Shown here in pieces: positions 45,207 through 56,300 of a stretch of DNA of 64,000 nt. Position numbers and translations under genes: made by a program. Origin of the DNA: Crambe crambe (taxonomy: Eukaryota > Porifera > Demospongiae > Poecilosclerida > Crambeidae); contig OZ004598.1 of NCBI GenBank assembly GCA_963924555.1, positions 4,624,858 to 4,688,857 on the forward strand, written 5' to 3'. Numbering within the stretch: the first letter of the stretch is position 1; each line of letters begins with the position of its first letter. The notes below the pieces were generated by a model that did not search any database, had not been told where the DNA came from, and saw only the letters and a list, made by a program, of their open reading frames with translations.

Positions 45207-48200
45207 TTACTCGGCAATTCTAGTAGCCAATTCTCCGCTAGGATTGGCATCGAACCAACCAATCTCCTGCCGTAAAACGGACCTATAAAACGCCAGTCTG
45301 ATCTTCTTCACCTGACGCTCATCTGCAGCCTGAAAGAAAGAGACTTGAGTACTAGCCAGGAGGAAAATGCCCACACCAATCCCGAGGAAGATGAAGACAA
45401 GGTTGTTCACAGAATTCAGATAATCGTCAGTTTCAACGCAGCGGATATCACCGTTAACTGAAGCAAAGCAGACACTGACTATTTCCCGAAGAGTTGACAT
45501 ACTTGTTATTGTGTAGTTACACATAACCATTGATTGAGGAGGGAGGACTTCAAGAAGCGTCATCCCATAGAAAATGGGGTTTAAATCACCGTCACAATCC
45601 ACTGATCTGTTCGCAGGAAAATAGTTCGGGAGCAGGGGGGTCAAACTGATGGAGATTTGCTGGCTGGTGAAGATGTTGATAAAGTCTCCGAAAATGAGCG
45701 TGAATGCAGGGAGGGCCACTCCATGGATCATGGCAGCCAAGCTTCCAATCAAGAGGAGGACCACGTCAAGACATGTCGCAAAGGAGAACTAAAATTAATA
45801 TAAAATAAAAAAATAAAAAAGGGCTGCCAGATACAGTGCACTGCAAGTGTAAAGATGGCTACTTACTAATTTGTATATGGCAGCAGGTTTAGGGCCGGCT
45901 TTCTTCTTCTTTTCATCCTCCTTGCTATCGTCACTCTCCTGATCTGTTTCTTTGACAGCCACGCTATACACACAACAGAGAAAGAAAGAAAGAAAGAAAG
46001 AAAGAAGAAGAACTTATTAATTGGTACATTAGGTATGCATTCACGGTACATCAGGTACCCAGACAAGGTGGTTACATTCCAGGATATTACGTACCTATAC
46101 ACCATGGATGCATGAATGTATGTGTTGGTGGGACCACATCATACATAAGTATTATACACTGAGGCAGGGTTGGATAAAGATGTACCTGCTCTGCATGCTG
46201 CTATGTATTCTACAGGAAGTGACTAACCACTAATTCTATAGCATTCATTCTCACTAGAGGGCCTGAGGCTAAGTTATAGTGTTACTGTGAGCACTGCATA
46301 ACTGGGCACTCAAATAATAAACCACTTCCTGTGTCTACAGGTCACTGTCTGGCTCCATTCCACAAATTGGCCACAGAAAGAAAAAAAACAAATCAAAAGG
46401 CTTCTTCCTCCTTTTGATTGGGTCTAACTAGTTTATTTTTGGAAAGGTTAATCAATTATGTCATGATTATAACAAGCTATAAATAACACCTTAAATTTCT
46501 TTTTTAAATGTGGTGAAAGCAGCAGAGACAGAAAGATGGCAAGGGTGCAAGATCAAAGCAGCTGCTTTCCCCTAATTTTAATATTTTAATACCATATTTG
46601 GAAGCAATTAGGTCATAGTAATAAGGAGTTATAAATAGTACCCTCTTATTAATGTGAGTCGAGGAGACAAAATATTGGGAGACAGGACAAATGCTGTAAT
46701 TTACAATGCTCTATATTTGGAAATGTTTAGTATTACATCATATACGAGGAGCTATAAATAGTCTTGAAAATTGACCTCGTATTAAATGAGACAGAATGGG
46801 GAGACAGGGACCAGAGGAAAGACCACTATTAATTTTATGCTCCATATTTGGAAATGTTAACCAATTACATGTATTACATCATATATGAGGGTTATAAATA
46901 GTCATTGAAAATTGACCTCATGAGGAGACAGAGACCAGAGGAAAGACCATTATTAATTTACGCTCTATAGTTAACCAGTATTACATCATATACGAGGCGC
47001 TATAAATAGTCTTGGAAATTGACCTCTTATTAAATGAGGAGACAGGGCCAGAGGAAAGACCATTATTAATTTTACGTTCAAAGTTAACCAATTACATATG
47101 TATTACATCATATACGAGGCACTATAAATAGTCTCGGAAATTGATCTCTTATTAAATGAAGAGACAGAATGGGGGAGACAGGACCAGAGGAAAGACCATT
47201 ATTAATTTTACGCTCAAAAGTTAACCAATTACATTATGTATCACATCATACACGAGGCACTAAATGAGGAGAAAGGAATGGAGGGAGACAAGACCAATGC
47301 TGCCATTATTGCTCTATATTTGGAAAAGTTAACCAATTACGTACTATTACATCATATACGAAGCACTATAGTCTTGAAATGGAGGAAGACAGGGAGAAGA
47401 TAAACACAGTGGTCCAAGGTTAAATAAATAATTACATCATCAGTACATTATAAATAGAACCTCAATCATTGCCAAAAAAATTCTTTTCAAGGATGCAAGT
47501 AACCTGAATAGTACAATTGATGAGCATCACAAACTGTCTATGCATAAATAGGTAGCTGCATGTTAAGACTAAATTTTTATTTTTGAGAGGATGGTGGTCC
47601 ATCTTTCAGTGCTTGCACCTCAAGTACATCATTAGGTATCCTGTCTTGTACAATTTCTTAATAAAGGTGACCAATTAGCTATTCACTGCTTGATTGAACA
47701 AGGAGTAAGTAGACCAGGCTTTGGAATGCTATGATTAATTTAAGCTTGTGTAAGGTGTAGTAACCTCAAGAGGCTTTTGTCTGGTGCATAATCTTCGATT
47801 CAGAGCTAGAAATGCTCAATCTTAGCTAGAGAGAAAGAGATGTGCAAGTTTCTAAATAATGCACACTAGCAACTGCTAGATAACAAGCTGTCAGTGTCTT
47901 GTTTCCATAACGAAGACTGTTTGCAGAATCTTTGCAACAAGAATATGCTCAAATAGTTTTACTGCCCTATTGTTCTAGCTACCACTACTCTGCTACTACT
48001 TCCAAATAAGGAACGGTCTTGGGTCTTGCAAAGATTCTGCAAAACCCTGTAAAAAATGAGGAAGAAAATACTGCACATGCTGGGATGGTTCAAGAAACTG
48101 AGACTTCATTAGAGGATAAGATCTTTCTGCACTTTAGTGTGGTCTGGAATTACATGTACCAGTTTTACCTCAGGTATTAGTCTGGCGTAGCCAACCCACT

Positions 48201-48580
48201 TTATTAATGTTATACATGACATACATACACTATAAAAGGTCACAGAAAAAATATTGCAACGAGCAAATTTAAACATACTTGTTAGCTTGTTCCTCCAGCA
48301 CTTCCTTTTTTGAATATCCATTCTCCGCTTCAGATGCCTTCTGAATCTCCTCCTTCTTGCCCTGATCAACTGCAGAAAGGTTTAGAACCACTGTTGTAGA
48401 GTTTTCATCTTCAGTGCCTTCTTTGGTCAAAAGAGGTTCTGGAGAGGCGGTCCTTTCATCACTATCTGGGACTATCTGAGGAGCTGTGTGGTCGGGTTTA
48501 GCCGCGGGCTGCACTGGAACACCCTCAGGTGACTCAGTATCTCTGTTTGTCCATAGATCGCTAGAGTTTTCTGCAGACAT
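39287..48580 (-). CDS. ABCB1-like: ABCB-E: P-glycoprotein-like full ABC transporter, complete
   Basis: Complete 1457-residue exporter, the most diverged of the five. Exons in transcript order: 48580-48279, 45963-45867, 45788-45211, 45124-44953, 44718-44594, 44448-44332, 44015-43961, 43866-43753, 43691-43581, 43513-42851, 42699-42436, 42207-41977, 41631-41266, 41054-40954, 40888-40576, 40342-39938, 39646-39287; they sum to 4374 nt. The N-terminal 133 residues are acidic then Lys-rich. TMD1 runs to about 520, NBD1 to 778, a Ser/Gln/Lys-rich linker to 866, TMD2 to 1203, then NBD2. NBD1 has the standard motifs. The NBD2 signature is ISGGQ instead of LSGGQ, a mild change. The loop after helix 1 again has four cysteines. 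The first intron is 2.3 kb and holds a minisatellite. It shares a short head-to-head promoter with GAR1. Confidence 0.95.
41893..41952. repeat. (CAAA)n tract in ABCB-E intron
   Basis: About 14 tetranucleotide units lie in the intron just downstream of the first TMD2 exon. Related GTTT tracts occur at 43899-43938 and 62163-62225. Confidence 0.95.
44041..44310. repeat. 270-bp purine-only tract in ABCB-E intron
   Basis: Almost pure GGA/GGAGA sequence on the + strand fills the intron between two TMD1 exons (44016-44331). It creates spurious Arg/Gly/Glu and Ser/Pro/Leu open frames. Confidence 0.93.
44749..44832. repeat. GAAGTATACTGA short tandem repeats in ABCB-E intron
   Basis: Five or six degenerate units of GTATACTGAGAA-like sequence between TMD1 exons. 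It resembles the GTATAC-rich repeats in the ABCB-C and -D introns, but in a different intron. Confidence 0.7.
45964..48278. other. First intron of ABCB-E
   Basis: A 2.3-kb intron. It contains a GAAA run at 45981-46004, the minisatellite at 46610-47420 and otherwise AT-rich sequence. No coding exon seen. Confidence 0.6.
46610..47420. repeat. Degenerate minisatellite, about six units of about 120 bp
   Basis: Units contain ATTACATCATATACGAGG, GCTATAAATAGTC, TTGACCTCTTATTAAATGAG and ACCAGAGGAAAGACCATTA. The ACATCATATACGAGG word recurs near 46735, 46865, 46982, 47104, 47242 and 47349. Unit length varies by indels. Confidence 0.82.
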
Positions 48581-48903
48581 TGCTAGCTTTAGCTAGCTTA
48601 GGTGTTGGCAATTCCAAAATAAAGCGTTAGTGGGCTGCACGTCAATATCTGAAGTGTAGCAGCATGAACGATTAATTACCTTGGCTGGTCGATCGTTTTT
48701 ATATTACCGCGTGCGGCGCGCATGCTCTGACATTACGTCATTGTTTCGTATTTATTATTATATTATTATAAATTTCCTTATAAGGTTCTATATGATGCAA
48801 TCGAACTAGCAGATCGGAAAGGAAAGGGTCGACGACTCTAGGGAGCTAGCTTCATGCTTGCTGGGCATTAATTAGAATTGGTAATAAAAATGACTGTATA
48901 AAA
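48581..48903. promoter_or_regulatory. Divergent promoter of ABCB-E and GAR1
   Basis: 323 bp between the two start codons, which face away from each other. It contains a CRE/ATF-like TTACGTCA at 48733-48740 beside a CpG-rich stretch (CCGCGTGCGGCGCGC near 48708). No TATA box is obvious. Function is inferred from gene arrangement. Confidence 0.6.
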
Positions 48904-49853
48904 ATGTCTTTTCGAGGTCGTGGAGGTGGAAGCAGAGGTGGTAGAGGCCGTGGAAGAGGTGGAGGGCGTGGTGGGAGAGGTGGGTTTGGTGGAGGGTATG
49001 ACCAAGGACCTCCAGAAACAGTGACAGGTATGTAAAGGATTTTGTAGTGCGTTTTATTTACATTTTTACAGTGGTTGGAGAATTCATGCATCCATGTGAA
49101 GGAGATTTGGTGTGCAAAAGCAGCATCGATAAAGTCCCCTACTTTAATGCACCAATTTATCTTGAAAATAAGTCTCAGGTTGGAAAAGTGGACGAGATAT
49201 TTGGCCAAGTGTCAAACCATGTATCCCACATTAAAATAATGGAGTGACAGTGACCTTAAATCTCTATCAAGTTGTGACCTTAACTCTCTATCAATACAAG
49301 CTCTTTTCTGTAAAGTTACTACCTAATATGCAAGCCGGTTCATTCAAAGCATCTCAAAAGGTTGGACAATCTTGTTTTCACTCTCATGCATGCTTCCTTC
49401 ATCTCTTAATTGTAGTTCTTCATAGATCCAATGAAACTCCTACCCCTCAGTCGATTCATGACTAATCAAGGTAACGATAGTGTCATCTTCATGGAATAAT
49501 TGTATTTGCTTGTTTGTAGGTCAGAGGTCTTATTAGATCATAGGGGCAGGTATTATTGCCGCACAAACAGTAGTAATATTTACAAAACCTGAAGGCAACA
49601 TTATTCATTCCCAAAAATGACCATAAATACACAGGTGGGGTACAGAAGAGAGGAGCTGGGGGAGGTAGAGGCAGAGGGCGTGGTAAGTTCCCAACTGTTT
49701 CTTTCTTTCTTTCTGATCATTATTTTGTCAATAGGTAGAGGTCGAGGTCGTGGTGGGTTTACGCCAAGAGGTGGGCGTGGTGGATTCAGAGGTGGGAGGG
49801 GCTTTGGAGGAGGGAGAGGAAGGGGGAGGGGATTCAGAGGTGGTAGAAGATAG
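48904..49853 (+). CDS. GAR1: GAR1, H/ACA snoRNP subunit 1
   Basis: Encodes a 184-residue GAR1, a core protein of H/ACA small nucleolar RNPs that direct pseudouridylation of rRNA and snRNA in the nucleolus and Cajal bodies and also join telomerase. Exons: 48904-49027, 49072-49220, 49301-49360, 49416-49470, 49635-49682, 49735-49853 (555 nt). Layout: N-terminal RGG/GRG region (about 1-38), the central Gar1 fold ([65 protein letters not shown]), and a C-terminal RGG region ending RGGRR. The spliced core aligns with animal GAR1 without gaps around the exon 2/3 joint, which supports the weak acceptor at 49300. The exon 2 end and intron 2 are copied in inverted orientation at 50286-50352. Confidence 0.95.
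49197..49263 (+). repeat. GAR1 exon 2/intron 2 segment with inverted copy
   Basis: About 67 bp (ATATTTGGCCAAGTGTCAAA through GACCTTAAATCT) recur as the reverse complement at 50286-50352 with about five differences. This copy includes the last 24 coding bases of GAR1 exon 2 and its donor. Confidence 0.93.
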
Positions 49854-50647
49854 GACATCTGTGACACTATTCAATTTCATAATCTTTTGTTACACAAAAA
49901 CCATTTTGATAAACAAAACAAAACAAGTCCTCTTCATTAAGAGATTAACTATGGTAGCAGTAATAATACGTACGTATGGCTGTAACAAATATTCATCGCA
50001 CTATATTTTGCTATAATTATAGAGTAAGAGATTGATATAGAAAGTTCTCAAAAAGTTGTGAACCAGTTTGAACATCAGTTTACAGAATGGTATAGAATGT
50101 GTCAGCTCTTTCTATGAGGGACGACAAACGTAAAAATTTTTTTCTCAGAACAGATGAGTCAGATGGAATGAGTCGGTGTCGGAGGAAGAAACTGGAGTCT
50201 AGACACTAATTATGCATTATTTCTAGTCCCACTTGTAAAGTTAGGTTTAATATTTGTGGTTGCGAAATGCATTTTTAAAGGTTTTAGATTTAAGGTCACT
50301 GTCACTCCATAATTTTAAGTTGGGATGCATGGTTTGACACTTGGCCAAATATTCGTTTAGTGTAGATTCTCTATGTGCTGTCTTAGTGCAGTCAAGGTCC
50401 TCTGTGTGTATAGATATAAGGACAGTGACAGTATCTGTACATGTATGGATCTTTACTCTGCATGTTGCTCTATCACACTAGTAGCTAATCTGATCTGACC
50501 ACATGAAAGTGACTTACTAACAGGTATTGTAATTAATCAGGGAAAAATAAAACAGTCTGATGACCTCTTTACACACAAGTACAACACTTAATCATAATAA
50601 TGATAGTAGAATGCTTTTACATAATGTTACTGTTGATAGCAAGACCT
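49854..50647. other. 3' intergenic region between converging GAR1 and GABARAPL2
   Basis: Holds both 3' UTRs and the inverted GAR1 segment at 50286-50352. AATAAA occurs at about 50545 on the + strand. No gene seen. Confidence 0.55.
50286..50352 (-). repeat. Inverted copy of GAR1 exon 2/intron 2 segment
   Basis: Reverse complement of 49197-49263, located in the gap between the GAR1 and GABARAPL2 stop codons. Here the donor GT is changed to GC (CATGCATCCC), so it is not a functional exon end. Confidence 0.93.
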
Positions 50648-51747
50648 TTAGTCACCAAATGTGTTTTCACCACTGTATGCCACATACAAAAATCCATCTT
50701 CATCTTTGTTCTCTGCATATATAGTTCCCATTGATGCACTGAAGAGAAATAAAACAGCATTAGTGGTAGTAGTAGTTAGGTAAAGATCATTGCACACACA
50801 AAACTAATATAAAGCACCAATTTTACTCTATAATTTCTTCTAACATGACAGAGTTCCAAGTAATTGTGAATTGTACTTTAAATTGTGCCAACCCCACCCC
50901 CGATGGATGTGATACAATTATTGATAACAGAAACAGATCACTCTGAATATAAAAGTTATCCTCTAGAAAGAGGATTTACCTTGTTGTTGGCAGAACTTTA
51001 TTTACGAAAAGAAACATGGCTTTCTCACTAGGAAGGTTTATCCGTCTACGAATGATGTACATGAACTGTGCAACTGCATGAGAAAATAGGGAAAGGGTGA
51101 CAAGTACCACACACTCCTATGACCATGAGGTTAATCAGATTCATAGCTTAGGTCATAGGTCATAATAGAAATTCATTATGACTCTGCAATTACTGTACTG
51201 TACTGAGCTAGTTCAGCATTTGGGAGTGTAGATCAGAAATGCTGCATCATCTTACCACTGAGATCAGCTGGGACAAGGAACTTCTTTTTGTCGATGTCAG
51301 GGATACTCGACTTGGGTACCTTCTCAACTATAACCTGAAATTTAAGGAAATTAACGTCACTGGGGGGGGGGAAATGTAACCATTATCGAGATCTACCGGT
51401 ATTCTGTCTTGGTATTTGCCTCTGATTTTTGCCGATTCAGCACACCTCACATCTGTAAAAATACAGTGGATGCCAGTACCATTCATAGCTACTTAACATA
51501 TTGATTACAGTCAATCTCCTATCTCGAATAGAAGATTCCCTTTTGATACATATTTCCCAGTTCAACTGCTACAAATAAGCTAGCTAAGACTGGCTACATA
51601 GTACACGTAGTAGGCTAAGTAGTTGTTAAGCAATCCAGCTTACTATAGATGGCTGGCTAAAACCATCGCCGAACCTACTAACTATCTACTGTTTTACAAC
51701 GGTCAATTCTCACCGAATGGATGATTTTCTTTGAATTCCCACTTCAT
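50648..51747 (-). CDS. GABARAPL2: GABARAPL2/GATE-16 type ATG8 protein
   Basis: A ubiquitin-like ATG8 protein of 117 residues, the usual GABARAPL2 length. After cleavage by ATG4 it is joined to phosphatidylethanolamine on autophagosome and Golgi membranes and recruits LIR-motif cargo receptors. Exons in transcript order: 51747-51714, 51452-51397, 51334-51256, 51073-50980, 50738-50648 (354 nt with stop). Recognisable blocks: [85 protein letters not shown]. It ends GENTFGD: Gly116 is the lipidation residue and the single Asp after it would be removed by ATG4. The ending matches the GABARAPL2 subgroup rather than LC3 or GABARAP. It is head to head with DCAF10. Confidence 0.95.
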
Positions 51748-51977
51748 CGTGACGCCAACAAGGAGAGAGAGAGCTCAATTATCACAAAAGAAACGGCACG
51801 GATCCAACGGCACAAAATTTGAAAACTTTCTGATCGAGACTCGTTATTTACAGCTAGCCAGTGATTTTTTTTAGTCACGCGTTAGTCACATGGCCTATAC
51901 TATAAGGTGACGTCATTCGCCACACCCTCGCAGAATATTATGTCTTTGAAGATAGCATGCATAAAACCCATTGATTA
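51748..51977. promoter_or_regulatory. Divergent promoter of GABARAPL2 and DCAF10
   Basis: 230 bp between start codons. A perfect palindromic CRE/ATF site TGACGTCA lies at 51908-51915, about 65 bp from the DCAF10 ATG. TAGTCACATGGCC next to it contains an E-box-like CACATG. No TATA element is clear. Confidence 0.6.
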
Positions 51978-53285
51978 ATGGCAAGTGAGTCTCTATTTTC
52001 GATAATTAGTGGAAGGAAACGAGCTTTAACTGGTGCCAACTCTAAACGGACTGAAGTTGTGTACTCAACTCTTTACAAGCATCTCACAAGAAATGACATC
52101 AAGCTTCCACAATGTTCTACAGCAAGTGATTTCCCATATGGCTCTGTATTTAATATTGAATTCTCTCCCTCCGACAGTATAGCATTGAGTGTGTGCTCAA
52201 ACCGAGCTATTGTCGGGTATGATCCACGAAGAGTGTCCACAAAACCAGTCAAACTGGTTCCCCTTGCGCATGACGATTGTGTTAACTGTATCACGTTCAT
52301 CGACGAAGTGACATTTGTTACATGTTCTGATGATAAAACTATCAGACTGTGGGATTTGAGACAATTGAAGTCTCCTATGTATATCCTCAATGGTCATACT
52401 GACTGGGTGAAAAACATAGAGTATGATTCCCGTTCAAAAAAGCTCTTCAGCATTGCCTTCCATGAAGGCGTAAGGGAGTGGAATCTGAATAACTTGGATC
52501 AATATAACATTAGGAAACCTCAGAATATTCTTTTTAAATTGAAAGACCCGGTGAGAATGCGGATAGCGCCAAATGGATCAAAAATGTTTATCAGCTTGAG
52601 ACAGAATAAGTGTTTTGTTATTGACAAGTTTGATGGAAACAGCATAGGCATGCAACAAAATTTAGTGGAGTCTCTTTTGGCATCCAAGCATAAGCTTCCA
52701 GTTGATGTAGATCTCAACGGTATGGAGTCAAATAAACCTTCCATACTCACAATGAGTGGTTTGCAAGGTAGCACATCCTTCAGAGCAGTGATGTCCGTTT
52801 CATTCCATCCTTGTAGTGATATTGTTGCTCTTCGCCACCTTGACGTCAGCAACCACCACCTTCAGAATGAACTTTCAACATTGTTTAGTCTCAAGGTCAC
52901 AGATGAAGATTATAAACCATTTTATTCAATCCATGAAACCTCTAGGAGTTACCTCAAATACATTGACGAGTTTTCTCCTGATAATGCACTGGATTACATC
53001 AAAGAGTGCTCTTTCTCTCCAGATGGGAGGGTATTGGCATCTCCTTATAAGGATGGAGTACGTTTGCTAGCAGCAGACTTGGAGTGTACACCATTGGAGG
53101 TATACTATGACGACAGGTCTCCACATTTCAAGGAGCACAGGACCCACTGTGGGGACTACGAGGTTTTGAGGGAGGTCACAGGGCAGGACAGTGCAGTTTT
53201 ATCGTGCAAGTTTGCACACCACGACCTCCTCCTAGGCACTGGTAATCTGAAAGGAGAAGTGATATTCCATAAGCCGCGGTTATGA
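51978..53285 (+). CDS. DCAF10: DCAF10 (WDR32), CUL4-DDB1 substrate receptor, intronless
   Basis: A 435-residue WD-repeat protein expected to dock on DDB1 and bring substrates to the CUL4-RBX1 ubiquitin ligase. The family match is by block order: LYKHLT, a Gly-rich FGSVFNIEFSP-like first blade (YGSVFNIEFSPSDS), AHDDCVNCITFID, TCSDDKTIRLWDLRQL, LNGHTDWVKNIEYD and the C-terminal CSFSPDGRVLASPY blade. WDLR at 125-128 is the WDXR box typical of DCAFs. The long inserted region at about 230-330 is lower in similarity. Vertebrate DCAF10 is longer at the N-terminus and multi-exonic; here the whole frame is one exon. The start is the first ATG (AATGG context) after the divergent promoter. Its stop is 97 bp from the OSGIN stop. 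Confidence 0.9.
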   Translation: MASESLFSIISGRKRALTGANSKRTEVVYSTLYKHLTRNDIKLPQCSTASDFPYGSVFNIEFSPSDSIALSVCSNRAIVGYDPRRVSTKPVKLVPLAHDDCVNCITFIDEVTFVTCSDDKTIRLWDLRQLKSPMYILNGHTDWVKNIEYDSRSKKLFSIAFHEGVREWNLNNLDQYNIRKPQNILFKLKDPVRMRIAPNGSKMFISLRQNKCFVIDKFDGNSIGMQQNLVESLLASKHKLPVDVDLNGMESNKPSILTMSGLQGSTSFRAVMSVSFHPCSDIVALRHLDVSNHHLQNELSTLFSLKVTDEDYKPFYSIHETSRSYLKYIDEFSPDNALDYIKECSFSPDGRVLASPYKDGVRLLAADLECTPLEVYYDDRSPHFKEHRTHCGDYEVLREVTGQDSAVLSCKFAHHDLLLGTGNLKGEVIFHKPRL

Positions 53286-53382
53286 TTATTTATTATTAGA
53301 TTATTATTGCAATGATGATAGGCAAAATGAATGCTTAAAAAAATTAATAATTGCACAGATCTGAATTAAAAACAAAAAAGAT
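53286..53382. other. 97-bp gap between DCAF10 and OSGIN stop codons
   Basis: AT-rich. AATAAT- and ATTAAA-like words occur on both strands (for example GAATTAAAAAC at about 53362), so the two 3' UTRs probably overlap. Confidence 0.5.
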
Positions 53383-56300
53383 TTAAGAATTGGTGATGTG
53401 CTTTGCAGCACCCAATGCACTGCCAACACCAAATCGTACAAAATTGTCTCCAACAAGTGACCCTATAGCATACAATGACGACACTTCCGTCAAGGAAGTG
53501 AAAGGGTTAACATAAACAGGGTTATGCTGAGCGCTTATTGGTGCATCGGAGTTTCCAAGCTTTGAAACCAAGTTCCTAGGGAGGAAATTCAATTCCGCGT
53601 CTGTTCCTATGAATATACCGCCTAAAACGATATCCTTCCGGATTTTTGCGTGTCCAGAAATTTTATCCTCGAGAAAAAATCCATTATCTTGGAACCTGGT
53701 CACTTCTGATTGAGCATAAGGAATATAATTTGAATTATGTTCCTTCCCCTGCATTAGTCTATGTATGCTGTCATACTGGGGGTACACACTTTTCGGTATT
53801 TTGTTAAAAATCAACTTGTGGTCGTAAGGATCTCGATGGAACACATGTACCACTTTCATATTCTTCTTGAGAGCAAGCAAAACAGCTTCAGCAGCAGAGA
53901 GGCCAGCTCCTACTACCAGAACTGTCTCATTTTCTCTGTAATGATGAATTCTCTTTACGAAGTCGGGAAAACTGTGAGTGAGGAAGTGACTGTCCTCTCC
54001 AGGGATCTTGAGCCATCTCTGGTTCCCACTGACACCACAAGCCAGAACGAGCTTTTCTGAGCGTATGCACGTCTTCTGTTTTCCGTTTGACCCCATGAGG
54101 CACCATTTATGCTTGGAAACGCTCTTCAGCTCATGACAAAAAATACCACAATCTTCAGAGTCAGAGATCATTGAACAAATGTCGCTGAATTCCTCCCATT
54201 CACCATCAGTATGGAGACTGTTTTCAGCAGCTGAGCAGGCAGTATTGGGAGACACTGGGGAAATTGCTACAGGAGGGGAGGAGCATGAGGAGAGGGAGCT
54301 TGTAGATGAAGGTGAGTATTCTCGTTCGAAAATTTTTTCTATGCCGGTTACTCGGCTGATATTTGTATCACTGATGAAATTTTCCGTTAGATTCATCTTG
54401 GTTACATAGTCGTGGTAATATCGTGCAACGTCATTCATACAAGCTTGTTTGGTTACATGATCATCACAGTTGGTCACACGACTATCACATGCTCTCTTCT
54501 GGTCGGCTTCCCACTCTTCAAACGTGTACAGCGGTAGCTCCAACCAATTTAGAAAGCTAAGAGTCTGCGTGTTTGGGTCCATATACTGCCAAGACCCTCC
54601 TGGATTTCCCCTGCCAATTACCACATGAGGGACAGCTCTGGAGGGATCGTACTTCCAATGGAGAGCTGAAGGATTGACTTCACCTATGTCGGCATTTGGT
54701 CGAAGGAGAGCATCCACCAGCAGGGCAACTGGATTGTTGGAACGTCCTTCCAGACTCTCACTCAGCTCTTCAAGATCCTACATAATTATTATACAAATAC
54801 ATAATAAGATAATTGAAGGGGTCTACCCATAGTACTCTTGGGCAGTTCACAATGCATTCGTGCAGCAGTAACCACTTGATTTGCTATACATGCTCTAACT
54901 TCAACACCAGCAGTAGAGTTGATCAACCATTCTATGAGCAGGTTCTTGAAATTGGTTAAAGACTGAGAAAGTTAAAGGATCACCACTTCTAAAACAACAA
55001 GTGCTTGAAATGAGACAGTGAGACGTCACATACAGCAAGTTTCCTCACTTTTGCCACTGCTAGAGCCTGCACTTTTGTGCTCAAAGAAATCACCAGGTCT
55101 ATGTACACTGTGGCTCAGTAGAACAAAAGGTTTGTGTCAACTGTGGTTTTAAAATCTCTGGCTTTGCAAGGCAAAGGTGAGGAAACTTGCTGTAGCGTGG
55201 CACCTGATAATTTTTTAAATCCCAATACTAGAACATTGCCCCACTAATTCTATTGTAATCAAACCACTTCCTTACTCCCCTTACTGGCCCAGACTACACA
55301 GAGACATATATTTTGATGTACCTGACTTGTGGCTAGTGTGCATGCAGAATTGCTGAGTGTATACCTATCGTAGGTTGACTCCCAGTAGCTATAGTTCTGA
55401 TTAACAATAAGAACTATTATTACTACAATGACTGCTCAGGCTATGAATAGTTTTAATTAATACTACCCCCACTTCTTTATAAAGGCCTCTATATTAAAAG
55501 GTTGCGTTTATAGTGTGTGCAGACTATAATTACGCATGCCCACCTTTTTTAATAGAGTGACCTCTATAGTTTGCTACTCTAGTATGAGGTGATACCAATA
55601 TTTTTTTGACGTCATGAATCACAATAGATGTGTAAAAACTACTTTCATTGAATATAATAAACAGAGAAATATCAACAGCTGGCCACTAAATAAGATAATT
55701 ATTCTACTTTACTGGGATCTACTTTCGTGACAGGAAATGTTGCATACATGTAAGATATATGGAATCTTTTCGGGCCAGGCTACGTGGTAAAAGGTGCTAA
55801 TTAAGTGTGTAGTGGCTAGAAAGAGTGCCAAATCTGTTCCCTAGGTATAATTGAGGGCTACATGTAAGATATCAAGTAGCTGTGATAAGGGGCATTCTTA
55901 CATCAAGATATTAATTTTCGTTCCAAGTCTGATAGATACAATAGCTGCTGCCTTGGTACTTACAAGGTGCAGGTTGTATTATTATCTAATGCTACAACCT
56001 CACAATGCAGGGAGGTGTCCTGATTAGAGAGTGGATTAATGAGACACTGTGTAACATCACGAGTTGATGGCGTAATGTTGGATCAGAGAGGGGGGGGGGG
56101 GGGGGGGGGAGGGGAAATAACTCCATGATAGGACGGGCAGTAGTGGACAAGGAGGCTTGATCCTTAATTACTCAATTCTTCAAATTTCAAAAATCAGGTC
56201 ACTGAATTTACCCCCATGGTGTTCAGATAAATGAGGTTCTACTATAGATTTCACTAACTTGTTCCAGAATGGATTTGTCAACATTTTCTGAGAGTTTCGC

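Noticed and set aside
46610..47420. Regularly spaced repeats resembling a CRISPR array
   Set aside because: Whole units of about 120 bp are repeated, with no unique spacers, in a eukaryotic intron.
49221..49258. GAR1 ending at 49248 in exon 2 read-through
   Set aside because: The read-through lacks the SVKL...[11 protein letters not shown] core that is supplied, in frame, by downstream exons.
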